From Bacteroidota bacterium (GTDB lineage Bacteria > Bacteroidota > Bacteroidia > Chitinophagales > JADJOU01): 64,000 nucleotides of DNA. The translations under genes and the position numbers were made by a program. The notes below the pieces were generated by a model. It was not told where the DNA came from, did no database searches, and worked only from the letters and a program-made list of their open reading frames with translations. Shown one piece after another: positions 26,549 to 35,613 of the stretch (positions within the stretch are counted from its first letter, which is position 1; every line of letters starts with the position of its first letter). The DNA lies in contig JADJOU010000007.1 of NCBI GenBank assembly GCA_016713645.1, positions 1-64,000 on the forward strand. The letters run 5' to 3'.

Positions 26549-27601
26549 ATGAAAACAAAAAGAATAATTTTTTTTCTAGCCCTTCCCTTAATTTGTTTTG
26601 GCCTTTATGCATTGATTTGTATAGGCTATGCAAAGTTGACTTATTTTCAACCTGCGGAGAAAATTATCTTGTCAACTAAACCTGAAAATGGCCCTTTGAC
26701 AGATTCTGTCTTTTCTGCTTTGATATGGAATATCGGGTATGCGGGATTGGGTGCTGAGACTGATTTTTTCTATGATGGAGGGAAGATGATGTGTCCACCG
26801 CAGTCATGGACGGAGAAGTATTTAATGGGAATTGATGGAGTGCTGAGGTCAAGCAATTGTGATTTTTATTTGTTGCAAGAAGTAGACAGGGATTCAAAAC
26901 GAAGTTATTCGATAGATCAAGTTGAGGAGATTTTAAAGGATAAGGCTTTAATTAAAAATTTTGCTGTCAACTATAAAGTGAATTATATTCCAATGCCATG
27001 GACAGAGCCAATGGGAAAAGTATTGGGCGGTTTGATGACCATGTCTGAATATACGCCCAATCAATCAATACGATTTCAATTGCCAGGTGAATTTGGATTT
27101 CCAAAACAATTGTTTTTTTTGAGAAGATGCTTATTGGTCAATCGCTATGCACTTCAGAATGGACATGAATTGGTAATCATCAATGTGCACAACTCTGCTT
27201 ATGATGAGACAGGTAAATTAAAGAGAGCAGAAATGGAATATTTGAAGAAGATGTTGGAGCTTGAATATTCGCAAGGAAATTATATTGTTGTCGGAGGAGA
27301 TTGGAATCAATGCCCCCCTGGATTTGCCTATGATGCATTGAGTAAGGGAAAAGAAGGAGATTATGTGCAGACCAATGTCGATTCAAATTATATGCCAGGA
27401 TGGCAATGGGTATCAGATAGAGATTTTGCTACGAATAGGAAAAATAATAAAGCGTATAATCCCAAAACAACATTTACTACATTGATTGATTTTTATCTTT
27501 TATCGCCCAATATTTCAGTCCAGAATATACGCGGTATTCCGACAGAATTCGCCTATTCAGATCATCAACCGGTGAAGTTGGATTTTAAATTAATCCAATA
27601 A
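26549..27601 (+). CDS. Membrane-anchored endonuclease/exonuclease/phosphatase (EEP) family protein
   Basis: A 350-residue metal-dependent phosphoesterase-fold protein. An N-terminal hydrophobic segment (IIFFLALPLICFGLYALICIG cut at residues 4-24) suggests a membrane anchor or signal peptide. EEP motifs: LIWNIGYAGLG, the metal-binding Glu in LLQEVDRDS, INVHNSAY with His, VVGGDWNQCP with Asp/Asn, and the terminal SDHQPV with the catalytic Asp-His. The position outside the membrane points to phospholipid or nucleic acid substrates rather than DNA repair, but the substrate cannot be read off. Intact frame; convergent with the DUF4349 gene, 20 bp apart. Confidence 0.9.
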   Translation: MKTKRIIFFLALPLICFGLYALICIGYAKLTYFQPAEKIILSTKPENGPLTDSVFSALIWNIGYAGLGAETDFFYDGGKMMCPPQSWTEKYLMGIDGVLRSSNCDFYLLQEVDRDSKRSYSIDQVEEILKDKALIKNFAVNYKVNYIPMPWTEPMGKVLGGLMTMSEYTPNQSIRFQLPGEFGFPKQLFFLRRCLLVNRYALQNGHELVIINVHNSAYDETGKLKRAEMEYLKKMLELEYSQGNYIVVGGDWNQCPPGFAYDALSKGKEGDYVQTNVDSNYMPGWQWVSDRDFATNRKNNKAYNPKTTFTTLIDFYLLSPNISVQNIRGIPTEFAYSDHQPVKLDFKLIQ

Positions 27602-27620
27602 TTTTCCGTGAATTGAATTC

Positions 27621-28480
27621 TTATTTTCTTTTAAACCATCTGAAAATTATATAGAATACGCATAATAGTATCCACCAATTCCAATTTGCAATGATAAAGA
27701 AGAATGTATTTTGGATACTATCCCATCCTGATGCTAATGATGATTTAACTCTATACCAAAAACCATTGCCATGACTTTCATACTTAAAGTCATAGGCTTG
27801 GTATATCGTCAAGTTCAGCGTACTCATAGCAATTTTGCTATTTAGATACCTCATTCTTCCCTCCATGCTCTCAATCTCTTCACGAAGCATTTTTAGTTGA
27901 TTTTGAAGTTCAATAATTTCACTGACCTTATTTGCTTGTTTGAGCAGATCAAAATATTTTGTTCGTATATTTTTTTGTTTTAATTCTCGCCTCTACATCG
28001 ATGTATTCTTCAGTTACATCCTGCGATTGAATGCTTCGTGAATCCACTTTAATGGCAATTCCTCCAATTCTGTGATTAAAGAGTCGAAGGCATTTGCATC
28101 GACTCGAATGCTGCATGTATTTTCAATACGCTCTAAAGTATTTTGTTCGTTTTCAGAAGATATATATCCACGGAATTTTTTACAATGAGGTGAATAGATT
28201 TTTTTTGAGTTGCATAGTTTTCCACTTTTAAGGTTAAATACCCCTCTTTGATGATTTTAGGCTGTATCATTTCGTGGTTTTCAATATTAGATTGATCAGT
28301 CATCATATCTGATGTTGCTATCGATTCTTCGCGATCTGGTGGCATTGCCGCCATTTTAGCATCAGTAGGTGCAGAGGCGGAGACTCCTGCATCGGCAAAT
28401 GACTCTTGTCTGGCGCGACTGCATGATAGAATGACAAATAAGAAGCATAGGATTGGGAAGAATTTCATGATAGATTTCAT
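27621..28480 (-). CDS. DUF4349 lipoprotein (three frameshifts)
   Basis: The reconstructed protein has a lipoprotein signal (LFVILSCSRA), a Met/Ala/Asp-rich linker, and then the DUF4349 core. The core includes KEGYLTLKVENYATQKKSI, SENEQNTLERIENTCSIRV, DVTEEYIDVEARIKTK, a coiled coil (YFDLLKQANKVSEIIELQNQ) and a C-terminal membrane helix (TFFFIIANWNWWILLCVFYI) ending WFKRK. It is an inner-membrane protein with a large periplasmic part; its function is unknown. Three frame changes are needed: near 28176-28185, near 28048-28052 (a missing A before GTGGATTCA), and near 27975-27985 in an A-rich run. Two of the three lie in or beside homopolymers. Confidence 0.85.
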
Positions 28481-28532
28481 TTATTATAGAATGCAAGATG
28501 ATAAATATTTAATTTTCCACAAATTTTTAAAA

Positions 28533-29213
28533 ATGCTGGACATTTTATACGAAGACAATCATTTTATTATTGTGAATAAACCAAGCGGTATTCTTGTTCA
28601 GCAGGATAAGCAAAAGCATGAGGAAAATCTTGAGTCAGCAGTGAAGGCGTATATCAAAGAGAAATTCAACAAACCTGGTGAAGTGTTTGTCGGCATTCCA
28701 CATCGAATCGATCGTCCAACGAGTGGTGTGGTCATTACCTGCCGAACGAGTAAGGCATTGGAGCGCGTCAATGAAATGTTTCAGCGAAAGGAGATAAAAA
28801 AGACTTATTGGGCGATTGTAAAAAATGTACCACCAAAAGAAGCGGACACCTTAATACATTATTTGCGCAAGGATGAGAAGCAAAATAGAACTTTTGCCTA
28901 TGAAAAGGAAGTTCCAGGTTCTCAGCGCGCAGAGATGCATTATGAAATAATTGCGCAATCAGACCGGTATTGCTTATTACAAATTCAAATTATCACGGGA
29001 AGGCATCATCAGATTCGAGCGCAACTGAGTCAGTTGAAATGTCCAATCCGCGGGGATTTGAAATATGGATATGATCGCTCGAATCCTGGTGGCGGTATAG
29101 ATTTACACGCGCGTTCTGTTGCATTTATTCATCCTGTCACTAAATTGCCTCTATTTATTGAAGCGCCAATTCGCAAGGATGTCCTATGGGAGGCAATAAC
29201 AAAGGATTTATAG
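28533..29213 (+). CDS. RluA-family 23S rRNA/tRNA pseudouridine synthase
   Basis: Isomerises specific uridines in RNA to pseudouridine. The start at 28533 (MLDILYEDNHFIIVNKPSG) is the family-typical one. It holds the catalytic Asp in PHRIDRPTSGVVI, then QRKEIKKTYWAIV, TGRHHQIRAQL and LHARSVAFIHP. Length is about 226 residues with no S4 domain, as in the short RluC/RluD-like group in Bacteroidota. The RNA position modified cannot be told from sequence. It is divergent from the DUF4349 gene (52 bp between starts). Intact. Confidence 0.92.
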   Translation: MLDILYEDNHFIIVNKPSGILVQQDKQKHEENLESAVKAYIKEKFNKPGEVFVGIPHRIDRPTSGVVITCRTSKALERVNEMFQRKEIKKTYWAIVKNVPPKEADTLIHYLRKDEKQNRTFAYEKEVPGSQRAEMHYEIIAQSDRYCLLQIQIITGRHHQIRAQLSQLKCPIRGDLKYGYDRSNPGGGIDLHARSVAFIHPVTKLPLFIEAPIRKDVLWEAITKDL

Positions 29214-29318
29214 TGCTCACATCGCAACTATATTTAGTATTTTTTATATCAGTTAAATATGTCTATGCATGTCTGCAAGGTGGATAGAAAAAAATGAGAG
29301 AATCCGCTTGCATACCTC

Positions 29319-29326
29319 TATATTTG
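29319..29326 (+). promoter_or_regulatory. Putative -7 promoter element of frr
   Basis: TATATTTG, a full match to TAnnTTTG, 16 bp before the frr start. No TTTG is found 19 bp upstream, so the call is tentative. Confidence 0.35.
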
Positions 29327-29342
29327 CCAAAAATTCAAAATT

Positions 29343-29903
29343 ATGCAAGAAATTGATTTGATTATAGATGAAGCAAAGGCCAGCATGACAAAGGCATTGG
29401 ATCATTTAGAGCAAGAATTGATGAAGATTCGAGCGGGTAAGGCCAATCCTGCAATGCTCAATGGCATTATGGTAGAGGCTTATGGTGCACCGACTCCATT
29501 GTCTGGTGCTGCGACCATAACGGTTCCAGATATGAGAATGATTGCTATACAGCCTTGGGATAAGACATTAATCGGACCAATAGAAAAGGCGATTATGCAA
29601 GCTAATATTGGACTCACGCCTCAAAACGACGGGATATTAATTCGAATCAATATACCTCCATTGACTGAGGAGCGCAGAAAAGAATTGGCAAAACAAACCA
29701 AATCAGAAGGAGAAAAATCAAAAATTGCCATCCGCAATATCCGCAGAGATCATATTGAGGATATAAAAAAGTTAAAGAAAGACGGCGCTGCAGAAGATCT
29801 AGTAAAAGATGGAGAGGATAAAATGCAAAAACTCACCGATGGATTCATCGAGAAAGTAGATAAATATTTGGAAATTAAAGAAAAGGAAATTATGACGGTA
29901 TAG
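29343..29903 (+). CDS. frr: Ribosome recycling factor
   Basis: Releases ribosomes from mRNA after termination together with EF-G. The 186-residue protein carries the family pattern KIRAGKANPAMLNGI, YGAPTPLSGAATI, IQPWDK, NDGILIRINIPPLTEERR and AIRNIRRDHIEDIKKLKKDG, with two long coiled-coil helices. Length is normal and the frame intact. pyrH, a frequent upstream neighbour, is absent. fumC follows at 48 bp. Confidence 0.97.
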   Translation: MQEIDLIIDEAKASMTKALDHLEQELMKIRAGKANPAMLNGIMVEAYGAPTPLSGAATITVPDMRMIAIQPWDKTLIGPIEKAIMQANIGLTPQNDGILIRINIPPLTEERRKELAKQTKSEGEKSKIAIRNIRRDHIEDIKKLKKDGAAEDLVKDGEDKMQKLTDGFIEKVDKYLEIKEKEIMTV

Positions 29904-29951
29904 TCATGGAAGTGTTTCAACTAAAAAATTTTAAATAAACAAGAATTAATC

Positions 29952-31346
29952 ATGCAATTTAGGACAGAGAAAGATACGATGGGCTATGTTCAAGTCCCTT
30001 CTGATAAATATTATGGCGCGCAGACGCAACGGTCAATCGACAATTTCAAAATAGCTCAAGACATCAATAAAATGCCCAAGGAAATAATCAGGGCATTCTC
30101 TTATTTAAAGAAAGCTGCTGCTTTGACCAATATGGAAGCGGGTGTTTTACCTAAAGAAAAATGCGATTTAATTGCACGCGTGTGCGATGAGATTCTAGAA
30201 GGGAAATTGGATAGCGAATTCCCTTTGGTTGTATGGCAGACAGGATCTGGAACGCAGAGCAATATGAATATGAATGAAGTGATTGCCTATAGAGCTCATG
30301 TGATTCATGGAGGCAAATTGGAAGATGAAGTAAAATTTATTCATCCAAATGATGATGTAAATAAATCGCAATCGTCTAACGATACTTTCCCAACAGCCAT
30401 GCATATTGCAGCCTATAAAATATTGGTTGAGTGCACTATCCCAGGATTGACTAAGTTAAGAGATACTTTGCATGCCAAATCAAAGGAATTCATGTCCGTC
30501 GTGAAAATTGGAAGGACGCACTTCATGGATGCAACGCCTTTGACCTTGGGTCAAGAATTTTCAGGATATGTATCTCAATTAGATCACGGTTTAAGGGCGT
30601 TAAACGCTACATTGGCACATTTATCTGAATTGGCTTTGGGTGGCACTGCAGTGGGTACTGGTATCAATACTCCAAAGGGATATTCCGAAAATGTGGCAAA
30701 ACATATTGCCCAATTGGCGGGTTTACCATTTATCACAGCGGAAAATAAATTTGAGGCCTTGGCAGCGCATGATGCGATCGTGGAGACGCATGGGGCGTTG
30801 AAGACATTGGCGGTTTCCCTAATGAAGATTGCCAATGATATTAGGATGCTCTCTTCTGGACCTCGCTGTGGGTTAGGGGAAATATTTATTCCCGACAATG
30901 AGCCAGGTAGCTCTATTATGCCAGGCAAAGTCAATCCTACACAATGTGAGGCTTTGACAATGGTGGCTGCTCAAGTATTGGGCAATGATGTGGCGATAAA
31001 TGTTGGGGGTTCCATGGGACATTTTGAATTGAATGTATTCAAACCGATGATGATTTACAATTTCCTCCATTCAGCGAGATTGATTGGTGACGCATGTATG
31101 TCCTTTAACGATAAATGTGCAGAAGGGATTGAACCAATACACGAGAATATCAGCAAACACTTAAACAATTCATTGATGTTGGTGACGGCCTTGAATACAA
31201 AGATTGGCTATTACAAATCAGCAGAAATTGCTCAAAAAGCACATAAAGAAGGCACGACATTAAAAGAGATGGCAGTGAAATTGGGGTATGTAAGCTCAGA
31301 GGAGTTCGATCAATGGGTGATTCCAGGCAATATGGTCGGCTTCTAG
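29952..31346 (+). CDS. fumC: Class II fumarate hydratase
   Basis: Converts fumarate to malate in the TCA cycle. The 464-residue protein has GSGTQSNMNMNEVIA, the substrate loop NKSQSSNDTFPTAMH, the catalytic His in GRTHFMDATPL, and the signature GSSIMPGKVNPTQ with its catalytic Ser. Complete length and intact frame. It is followed at 55 bp by a 2-oxoacid:ferredoxin oxidoreductase beta subunit, so two central-carbon genes stand together. Confidence 0.97.
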   Translation: MQFRTEKDTMGYVQVPSDKYYGAQTQRSIDNFKIAQDINKMPKEIIRAFSYLKKAAALTNMEAGVLPKEKCDLIARVCDEILEGKLDSEFPLVVWQTGSGTQSNMNMNEVIAYRAHVIHGGKLEDEVKFIHPNDDVNKSQSSNDTFPTAMHIAAYKILVECTIPGLTKLRDTLHAKSKEFMSVVKIGRTHFMDATPLTLGQEFSGYVSQLDHGLRALNATLAHLSELALGGTAVGTGINTPKGYSENVAKHIAQLAGLPFITAENKFEALAAHDAIVETHGALKTLAVSLMKIANDIRMLSSGPRCGLGEIFIPDNEPGSSIMPGKVNPTQCEALTMVAAQVLGNDVAINVGGSMGHFELNVFKPMMIYNFLHSARLIGDACMSFNDKCAEGIEPIHENISKHLNNSLMLVTALNTKIGYYKSAEIAQKAHKEGTTLKEMAVKLGYVSSEEFDQWVIPGNMVGF

Positions 31347-31401
31347 TATTAATAGAAACAGCAAATTAAAAAAGAAAGCTATCGAAACAATTGAACCAAT
31401 A

Positions 31402-32352
31402 TTGACAGCAAAGGATTTTGTCTCAGACCAAGAGATAAGATGGTGTCCTGGTTGTGGGGATTTTGCAGTATTAAAGCAAGTGCAGAATGTATTGGCAAAA
31501 TTAAATATTCCCAAACATCAATACGCCTTTGTCTCAGGAATCGGATGTAGTTCTCGCTTTCCTTATTATTTGGATACCTATGGAATTCACTCCATCCACG
31601 GAAGAGCCACTTCATTGGCTACTGGACTTAAATTATCTAATCCAGCCCTTTCTGTTTGGGTAATTACTGGCGATGGAGATGGTTTGTCTATAGGAGGAAA
31701 TCATTTTATCCATCTGATGCGAAGGAATGTCGACCTCAAAGTGCTCCTGTTTAATAATCAAGTCTATGGTTTGACAAAAGGGCAGTATTCACCGACTTCA
31801 CCACTTCATACTATTTCCAAGTCAAGTCCATTGGGTTCGATTGATAATCCAATGAACCCGCTTTTGGTAGCATTGGCTTCAGGGGCTAGCTTTATTGCGC
31901 GCACAATTGACAGAGAAGCAAAGCATTTACAACAAATGTTGTTAGATGTTGCTGATCATAAGGGAACAGCATTATTAGAAATATATCAAAATTGTCACAT
32001 ATTTAATGATGGAGCTTTTGACTTGTATACAGATAAGCAGACCAAGCAAGAATCAACAATTTATCTTGAAGATGGGAAGCCAATGATTTTTGGCTTAAAT
32101 AAAGGAATTGACATTGATAACCAAGTTGTTAGAATAATTGATATTGAGAAAGAGGGCGCAGATAAATGCCTGATTCATGACATTAAAAACAAAGAAATAG
32201 CGAATATCTTAGTTAGACTAGGTGAAGGGGAGTTTAGTGATTTTCCCAAGGTTTTTGGACTTATTTATGCAGAAAAGCGCGAGGTCTATTCTTTTCCGGA
32301 AAAAACAAATATCACAAAAAGCGAATTAAAAAATATTTTAACTAAAAAATAA
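31402..32352 (+). CDS. korB: 2-oxoacid:ferredoxin oxidoreductase beta subunit (KorB-type)
   Basis: Thiamine-pyrophosphate-binding subunit of a 2-oxoglutarate (or related 2-oxoacid):ferredoxin oxidoreductase. The N-terminal WCPGCGDF and GIGCSSRFPYY motifs bind the Fe-S cluster, and GDGDGLSIGGNH is the TPP motif. The context YGLTKGQYSPTS and LLFNNQVYG is typical of KorB. The start is TTG at 31402; the frame stays open upstream to near 31346 but without ATG, so a few more residues are possible. The alpha subunit (korA) is normally directly upstream, but that place is taken by fumC. Downstream is an OmpA gene. Intact. Confidence 0.93.
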   Translation: MTAKDFVSDQEIRWCPGCGDFAVLKQVQNVLAKLNIPKHQYAFVSGIGCSSRFPYYLDTYGIHSIHGRATSLATGLKLSNPALSVWVITGDGDGLSIGGNHFIHLMRRNVDLKVLLFNNQVYGLTKGQYSPTSPLHTISKSSPLGSIDNPMNPLLVALASGASFIARTIDREAKHLQQMLLDVADHKGTALLEIYQNCHIFNDGAFDLYTDKQTKQESTIYLEDGKPMIFGLNKGIDIDNQVVRIIDIEKEGADKCLIHDIKNKEIANILVRLGEGEFSDFPKVFGLIYAEKREVYSFPEKTNITKSELKNILTKK

Positions 32353-32359
32353 AATTATA

Positions 32360-32390
32360 TTTGCCTTTTAAATAAACAAATATATATTTG
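32360..32390 (+). promoter_or_regulatory. Consensus Bacteroidota promoter of the OmpA/TSP3 gene
   Basis: TTTG at 32360-32363, exactly 19 bp, then TATATTTG at 32383-32390: a full match to the TTTG-N19-TAnnTTTG consensus. It ends 27 bp before the ATG at 32418. The -33 TTTG is itself the end of another TATATTTG (32356-32363), so two -7-like elements lie in tandem. Confidence 0.75.
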
Positions 32391-32417
32391 TCAACAATTT
32401 ATCAACATATTATCAAT

Positions 32418-34484
32418 ATGAGAAAACTCTCTATTTTATTTATTGCTTTCACATTGCTTATGAGCAACGTTATAGCACAAACAAAAACGACTCCAAGTGC
32501 AGGCACAAAACCTGCTGCAACTGCACCAGCGAAAACAGGAACTTCTGCTCCTGCAAAGCCTGGTTCGACGAGTAAAACGTCAACGACCAAAACAGCGCCA
32601 GCAGCAGCGGCGGCAGCACCAGCTGGAAAAGTTACGGGAGAAGACAAAGTCAATGGGATTGATATCTTCAAGAATGATAAAGATCAAAAGGACTATAATT
32701 ATAATGATCGGATTAAAATTTCAAAACCTTTGATGCCATCTTATGAATATATGCAGCCATTTTTTGAGAAAGGCAAAAAGAGAAAAACACAACAAGAGGC
32801 TTATCTTGCAAATAAGTATTACTATCCTTCTAGACCGAAGAACAAGTGGGAAGTCGGCGTGGGAGTAGGAATGCAATACATGTTTGGGGATGTAGATTCT
32901 AGAGGATTGAGCGAGATATTGAATAATAGTGGATTTCACGTAGAAGTTAGAAAATCAATTTCTTATTTCTTATCTTGGAGAGCGATGTATCAATATGGAA
33001 CATCTACGAATAGAAAGTGGTTGCCAGATAATACAGCGGCACTTTACACGAGTGTCAGTGGAACACCTAATTATAATGGCGGTCTATCTTTCTTAGGCGC
33101 TCCAAATAATGGTTTGTTTTTTCCAAGTGTTCAATTGTATAACCATTCATTATCTGCTGATATCATCTTTACTATAGGAAATACAAGATTTCACAAAGAG
33201 AGAACTAAATTCACCTTGGATTTATTCTTGGGTGTTAGTGCATTTTTGCAAAGAACAAAGGCAGATTATCGAGATGCAAATGGCAATCCTTACAATTATA
33301 GTAAAGCATTTGATGAAATTAATAAAGTTGGAGCACAATTGCCGAATGATGGAGCATATACAGCTTTAAAGTCAGGAATTAATAGAGTATTGGATAGTTT
33401 GTTGGACGGTACTTACGAATCATATCCTGATCAGGACAGAAATTTGCCGATGATTATGGGTTATACGATCACACCAGCACCGACGTTTGGAGTTGGTCTA
33501 AATTATAGAATCAGCAAATTGATTAATATTGGATTGATTTCTAGATTTACGATGCCAGGTACAGATTTGTTAGATGGAATACGTTTTGCAGGTGGAACTA
33601 AAATTGTGAATTCAGGAACAGGTGCAGTTACAGTTGATTTAGCAAGTGTTACATCACAGAGCAATGATATCTTGAATTACTCAGCGATCAACTTTGCATT
33701 TAATTTGGGCGGTAAGAGAGCGCTTGAGCCATTGTATTGGCAAAATCCTATTCACCATGCTAATTTCAGAATGGCACAGATGGATCCGGAGAAACTGATC
33801 AATGAAGCTTTTAAAGATGATGATGGCGATGGTGTACCAAATCAATTGGACAAAGAGGCAAATACTAAAAAGGGATATCCGGTGGATGTACAAGGTAGAG
33901 CTTTGGATAGCGATAAAGATGGTTTAAAAGATGGTGAAGATAAAGAGCCATATTCATTGCCTAACTATCCGATTGACGAGTATGGTGTTGCTATAGTTCC
34001 TCCTCCTGCTTGCTGTGCACAAATGGATAGCATGGGTAGAATGATGGGCGGCGACGGAAGCGGCGGCGGCGGCGGAATGATGGGCGGCTCAGCTTGCAAT
34101 GAAATTACACTACCAGGATTGATGTATGATAAAGATCAATATGGAGCTGAGAGAAGAGATTTTATCCCAATTTTGCATATCGTTGGAGAGAAATTGCAAA
34201 TGTGTCCAGATGCTAAGATTGTTGTCTCTGGTATCAATGATAAGAACTCACCGAATGGAAAATACAATGAGCAATTGTCATACAATAGAGCAAACGATGC
34301 GATTAATTATTTGACTGAGAAATATGGTATCTCTAGAGATAGATTTATCATGAAGTACAATCAAGATGGATCGGGAGATAAGAATAAAGATAGAAAAGTT
34401 GACTTCCGATTTGCGAAAGAAGGAGAGACTGGAGATGGAAATCCACCAGCACCTCATCCTGGTTTGAAAGCTGGTAGAAAATAA
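32418..34484 (+). CDS. OmpA-family outer-membrane protein with TSP3-like calcium repeats
   Basis: Start at 32418 (MRKLSILFIAFTLLMSN), giving a signal peptide ending NVIAQ; the earlier ATG lacks one. Next is an Ala/Pro/Thr/Lys-rich linker (about residues 22-65), then a porin-like beta-barrel domain (about 140-460: WEVGVGVGMQYMFGDVDSRG). Asp-rich thrombospondin type 3-like repeats (DDDGDGVPNQLDKEANTKKG, DSDKDGLKDGEDKEP) follow, then a Gly/Met-rich segment, and finally a C-terminal OmpA-like peptidoglycan-binding domain (ISRDRFIMKYNQDG, VDFRF). It links outer membrane and cell wall. It is followed by a terminator and a PorP/SprF gene. Intact; probably highly expressed, given the consensus promoter and own terminator. 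Confidence 0.9.
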   Translation: MRKLSILFIAFTLLMSNVIAQTKTTPSAGTKPAATAPAKTGTSAPAKPGSTSKTSTTKTAPAAAAAAPAGKVTGEDKVNGIDIFKNDKDQKDYNYNDRIKISKPLMPSYEYMQPFFEKGKKRKTQQEAYLANKYYYPSRPKNKWEVGVGVGMQYMFGDVDSRGLSEILNNSGFHVEVRKSISYFLSWRAMYQYGTSTNRKWLPDNTAALYTSVSGTPNYNGGLSFLGAPNNGLFFPSVQLYNHSLSADIIFTIGNTRFHKERTKFTLDLFLGVSAFLQRTKADYRDANGNPYNYSKAFDEINKVGAQLPNDGAYTALKSGINRVLDSLLDGTYESYPDQDRNLPMIMGYTITPAPTFGVGLNYRISKLINIGLISRFTMPGTDLLDGIRFAGGTKIVNSGTGAVTVDLASVTSQSNDILNYSAINFAFNLGGKRALEPLYWQNPIHHANFRMAQMDPEKLINEAFKDDDGDGVPNQLDKEANTKKGYPVDVQGRALDSDKDGLKDGEDKEPYSLPNYPIDEYGVAIVPPPACCAQMDSMGRMMGGDGSGGGGGMMGGSACNEITLPGLMYDKDQYGAERRDFIPILHIVGEKLQMCPDAKIVVSGINDKNSPNGKYNEQLSYNRANDAINYLTEKYGISRDRFIMKYNQDGSGDKNKDRKVDFRFAKEGETGDGNPPAPHPGLKAGRK

Positions 34485-34502
34485 TACAAACAGAAATTTT
34501 AG

Positions 34503-34535
34503 AAAAGCCCTCAAGAAATTGAGGGCTTTTTTTAT
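34503..34535 (+). terminator. Intrinsic terminator after the OmpA/TSP3 gene
   Basis: Stem AAAAGCCCTCAA / TTGAGGGCTTTT with loop GAAA and a T-rich tail, starting 19 bp after the stop codon. Confidence 0.9.
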
Positions 34536-34573
34536 TTCTGCTTTTCAAAAATTTCATTATTTTTGAAATCTTT

Positions 34574-35599
34574 ATGAAGAAGTGTTTTACCTTAATTTTA
34601 TTGCTTACGTTTTGTTTGGAAAATTTTGCACAGGATATCCATTTCTCGCAATACCATAATTTCCCATTGATGATTAACCCTGCCTACACAGGGAATTTTA
34701 ATGGCATGATGAGGGTTTCAGGAATCTATAGAAATCAATGGTTTACCGTCCAAAATAATGGCGCATTTGGCACTTATCAAACGATGGGACTTTCAGTTGA
34801 CGGCAATATTTTAAAAGAACAATTTGATCTAGATAGATTGAATATTGGCCTATGCCTTTATAGCGACCATGCAGGTGGTGGTTCACTCACTTCACAAGAA
34901 GCACTTGCTTCTATCTCTTATAGAAAAGCAACGGACCGATTTGGTAAGAGTTCTCTCTCATTGGGCTTGCAAGGAGGAATGGTTTTTAAACGCGTATTTG
35001 TTGGTGATTTATTATTTGAAACGCAAGCAGAGGAATTCGGATTTAATCCAAATTTGTTCAATGGAGAAACAAACATAGATGGCCGCACTTTTATGTATCC
35101 TGATCTCAATGTCGGCGGGATGTGGCAGCATGAGGCAACAGATTATGTAGCATATTATATCAGCGCATCAGTTTATCATATTGCGGAACCTAGAGAAACT
35201 TTTCTTGGAAATGACTCAAACTTTATTCCGAGAAGATATAACTTTAATACAGGATTTGATTTTAATATCAATGATGAAATTGTTTTATCTCATTCAATGC
35301 TTTTCATGCAGCAAGCGAGTGCTTCACAACTAAATGCAGGAATGACTTTTAAGTATTTTTTCGAAGAAGATCTCATGGGCTATGCTTTAGTGCGATACAG
35401 AGGCTGGTCTGATGCTTTTATTTTTGGCGTCGGTCTGAAGAAAGGAGCTTGGAGAGGAACGCTCACTTATGATTTGACAACATCAAATTTGAACATTGCA
35501 AATTCAGGTCAAGGAGGCATAGAATTCTCACTAGAGTACATTTATAAATCTGAAAAAACATCAAGAAGAAGAAGGGATCAATTTTGTCCTTCTTTCTAA
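34574..35599 (+). CDS. PorP/SprF family type IX secretion outer-membrane protein
   Basis: A 341-residue outer-membrane beta-barrel protein. Signal peptide 1-19 (ends ENFAQ). The family signature INPAYTGNFNGMMR follows the first strand, then the usual run of amphipathic strands with GLSVDGNI, LGLQGGMVF and NAGMTFKYFF. SprF in Flavobacterium johnsoniae is needed for secretion of the adhesin SprB, and relatives pair with type B-sorted clients. Here no adhesin gene sits directly beside it: an OmpA/TSP3 gene precedes it and a small lipoprotein gene follows at 15 bp. The tail is basic (TSRRRRDQ). Intact. A second paralogue is at 58300-59289. Confidence 0.92.
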   Translation: MKKCFTLILLLTFCLENFAQDIHFSQYHNFPLMINPAYTGNFNGMMRVSGIYRNQWFTVQNNGAFGTYQTMGLSVDGNILKEQFDLDRLNIGLCLYSDHAGGGSLTSQEALASISYRKATDRFGKSSLSLGLQGGMVFKRVFVGDLLFETQAEEFGFNPNLFNGETNIDGRTFMYPDLNVGGMWQHEATDYVAYYISASVYHIAEPRETFLGNDSNFIPRRYNFNTGFDFNINDEIVLSHSMLFMQQASASQLNAGMTFKYFFEEDLMGYALVRYRGWSDAFIFGVGLKKGAWRGTLTYDLTTSNLNIANSGQGGIEFSLEYIYKSEKTSRRRRDQFCPSF

Positions 35600-35613
35600 A
35601 GTAAAAAATAATT

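Noticed and set aside
32402..32671. Minus-strand Ala/Val-rich frame opposite the start of the OmpA gene
   Set aside because: It is the antisense of the Ala/Pro/Thr-rich linker codons and lacks any other support.
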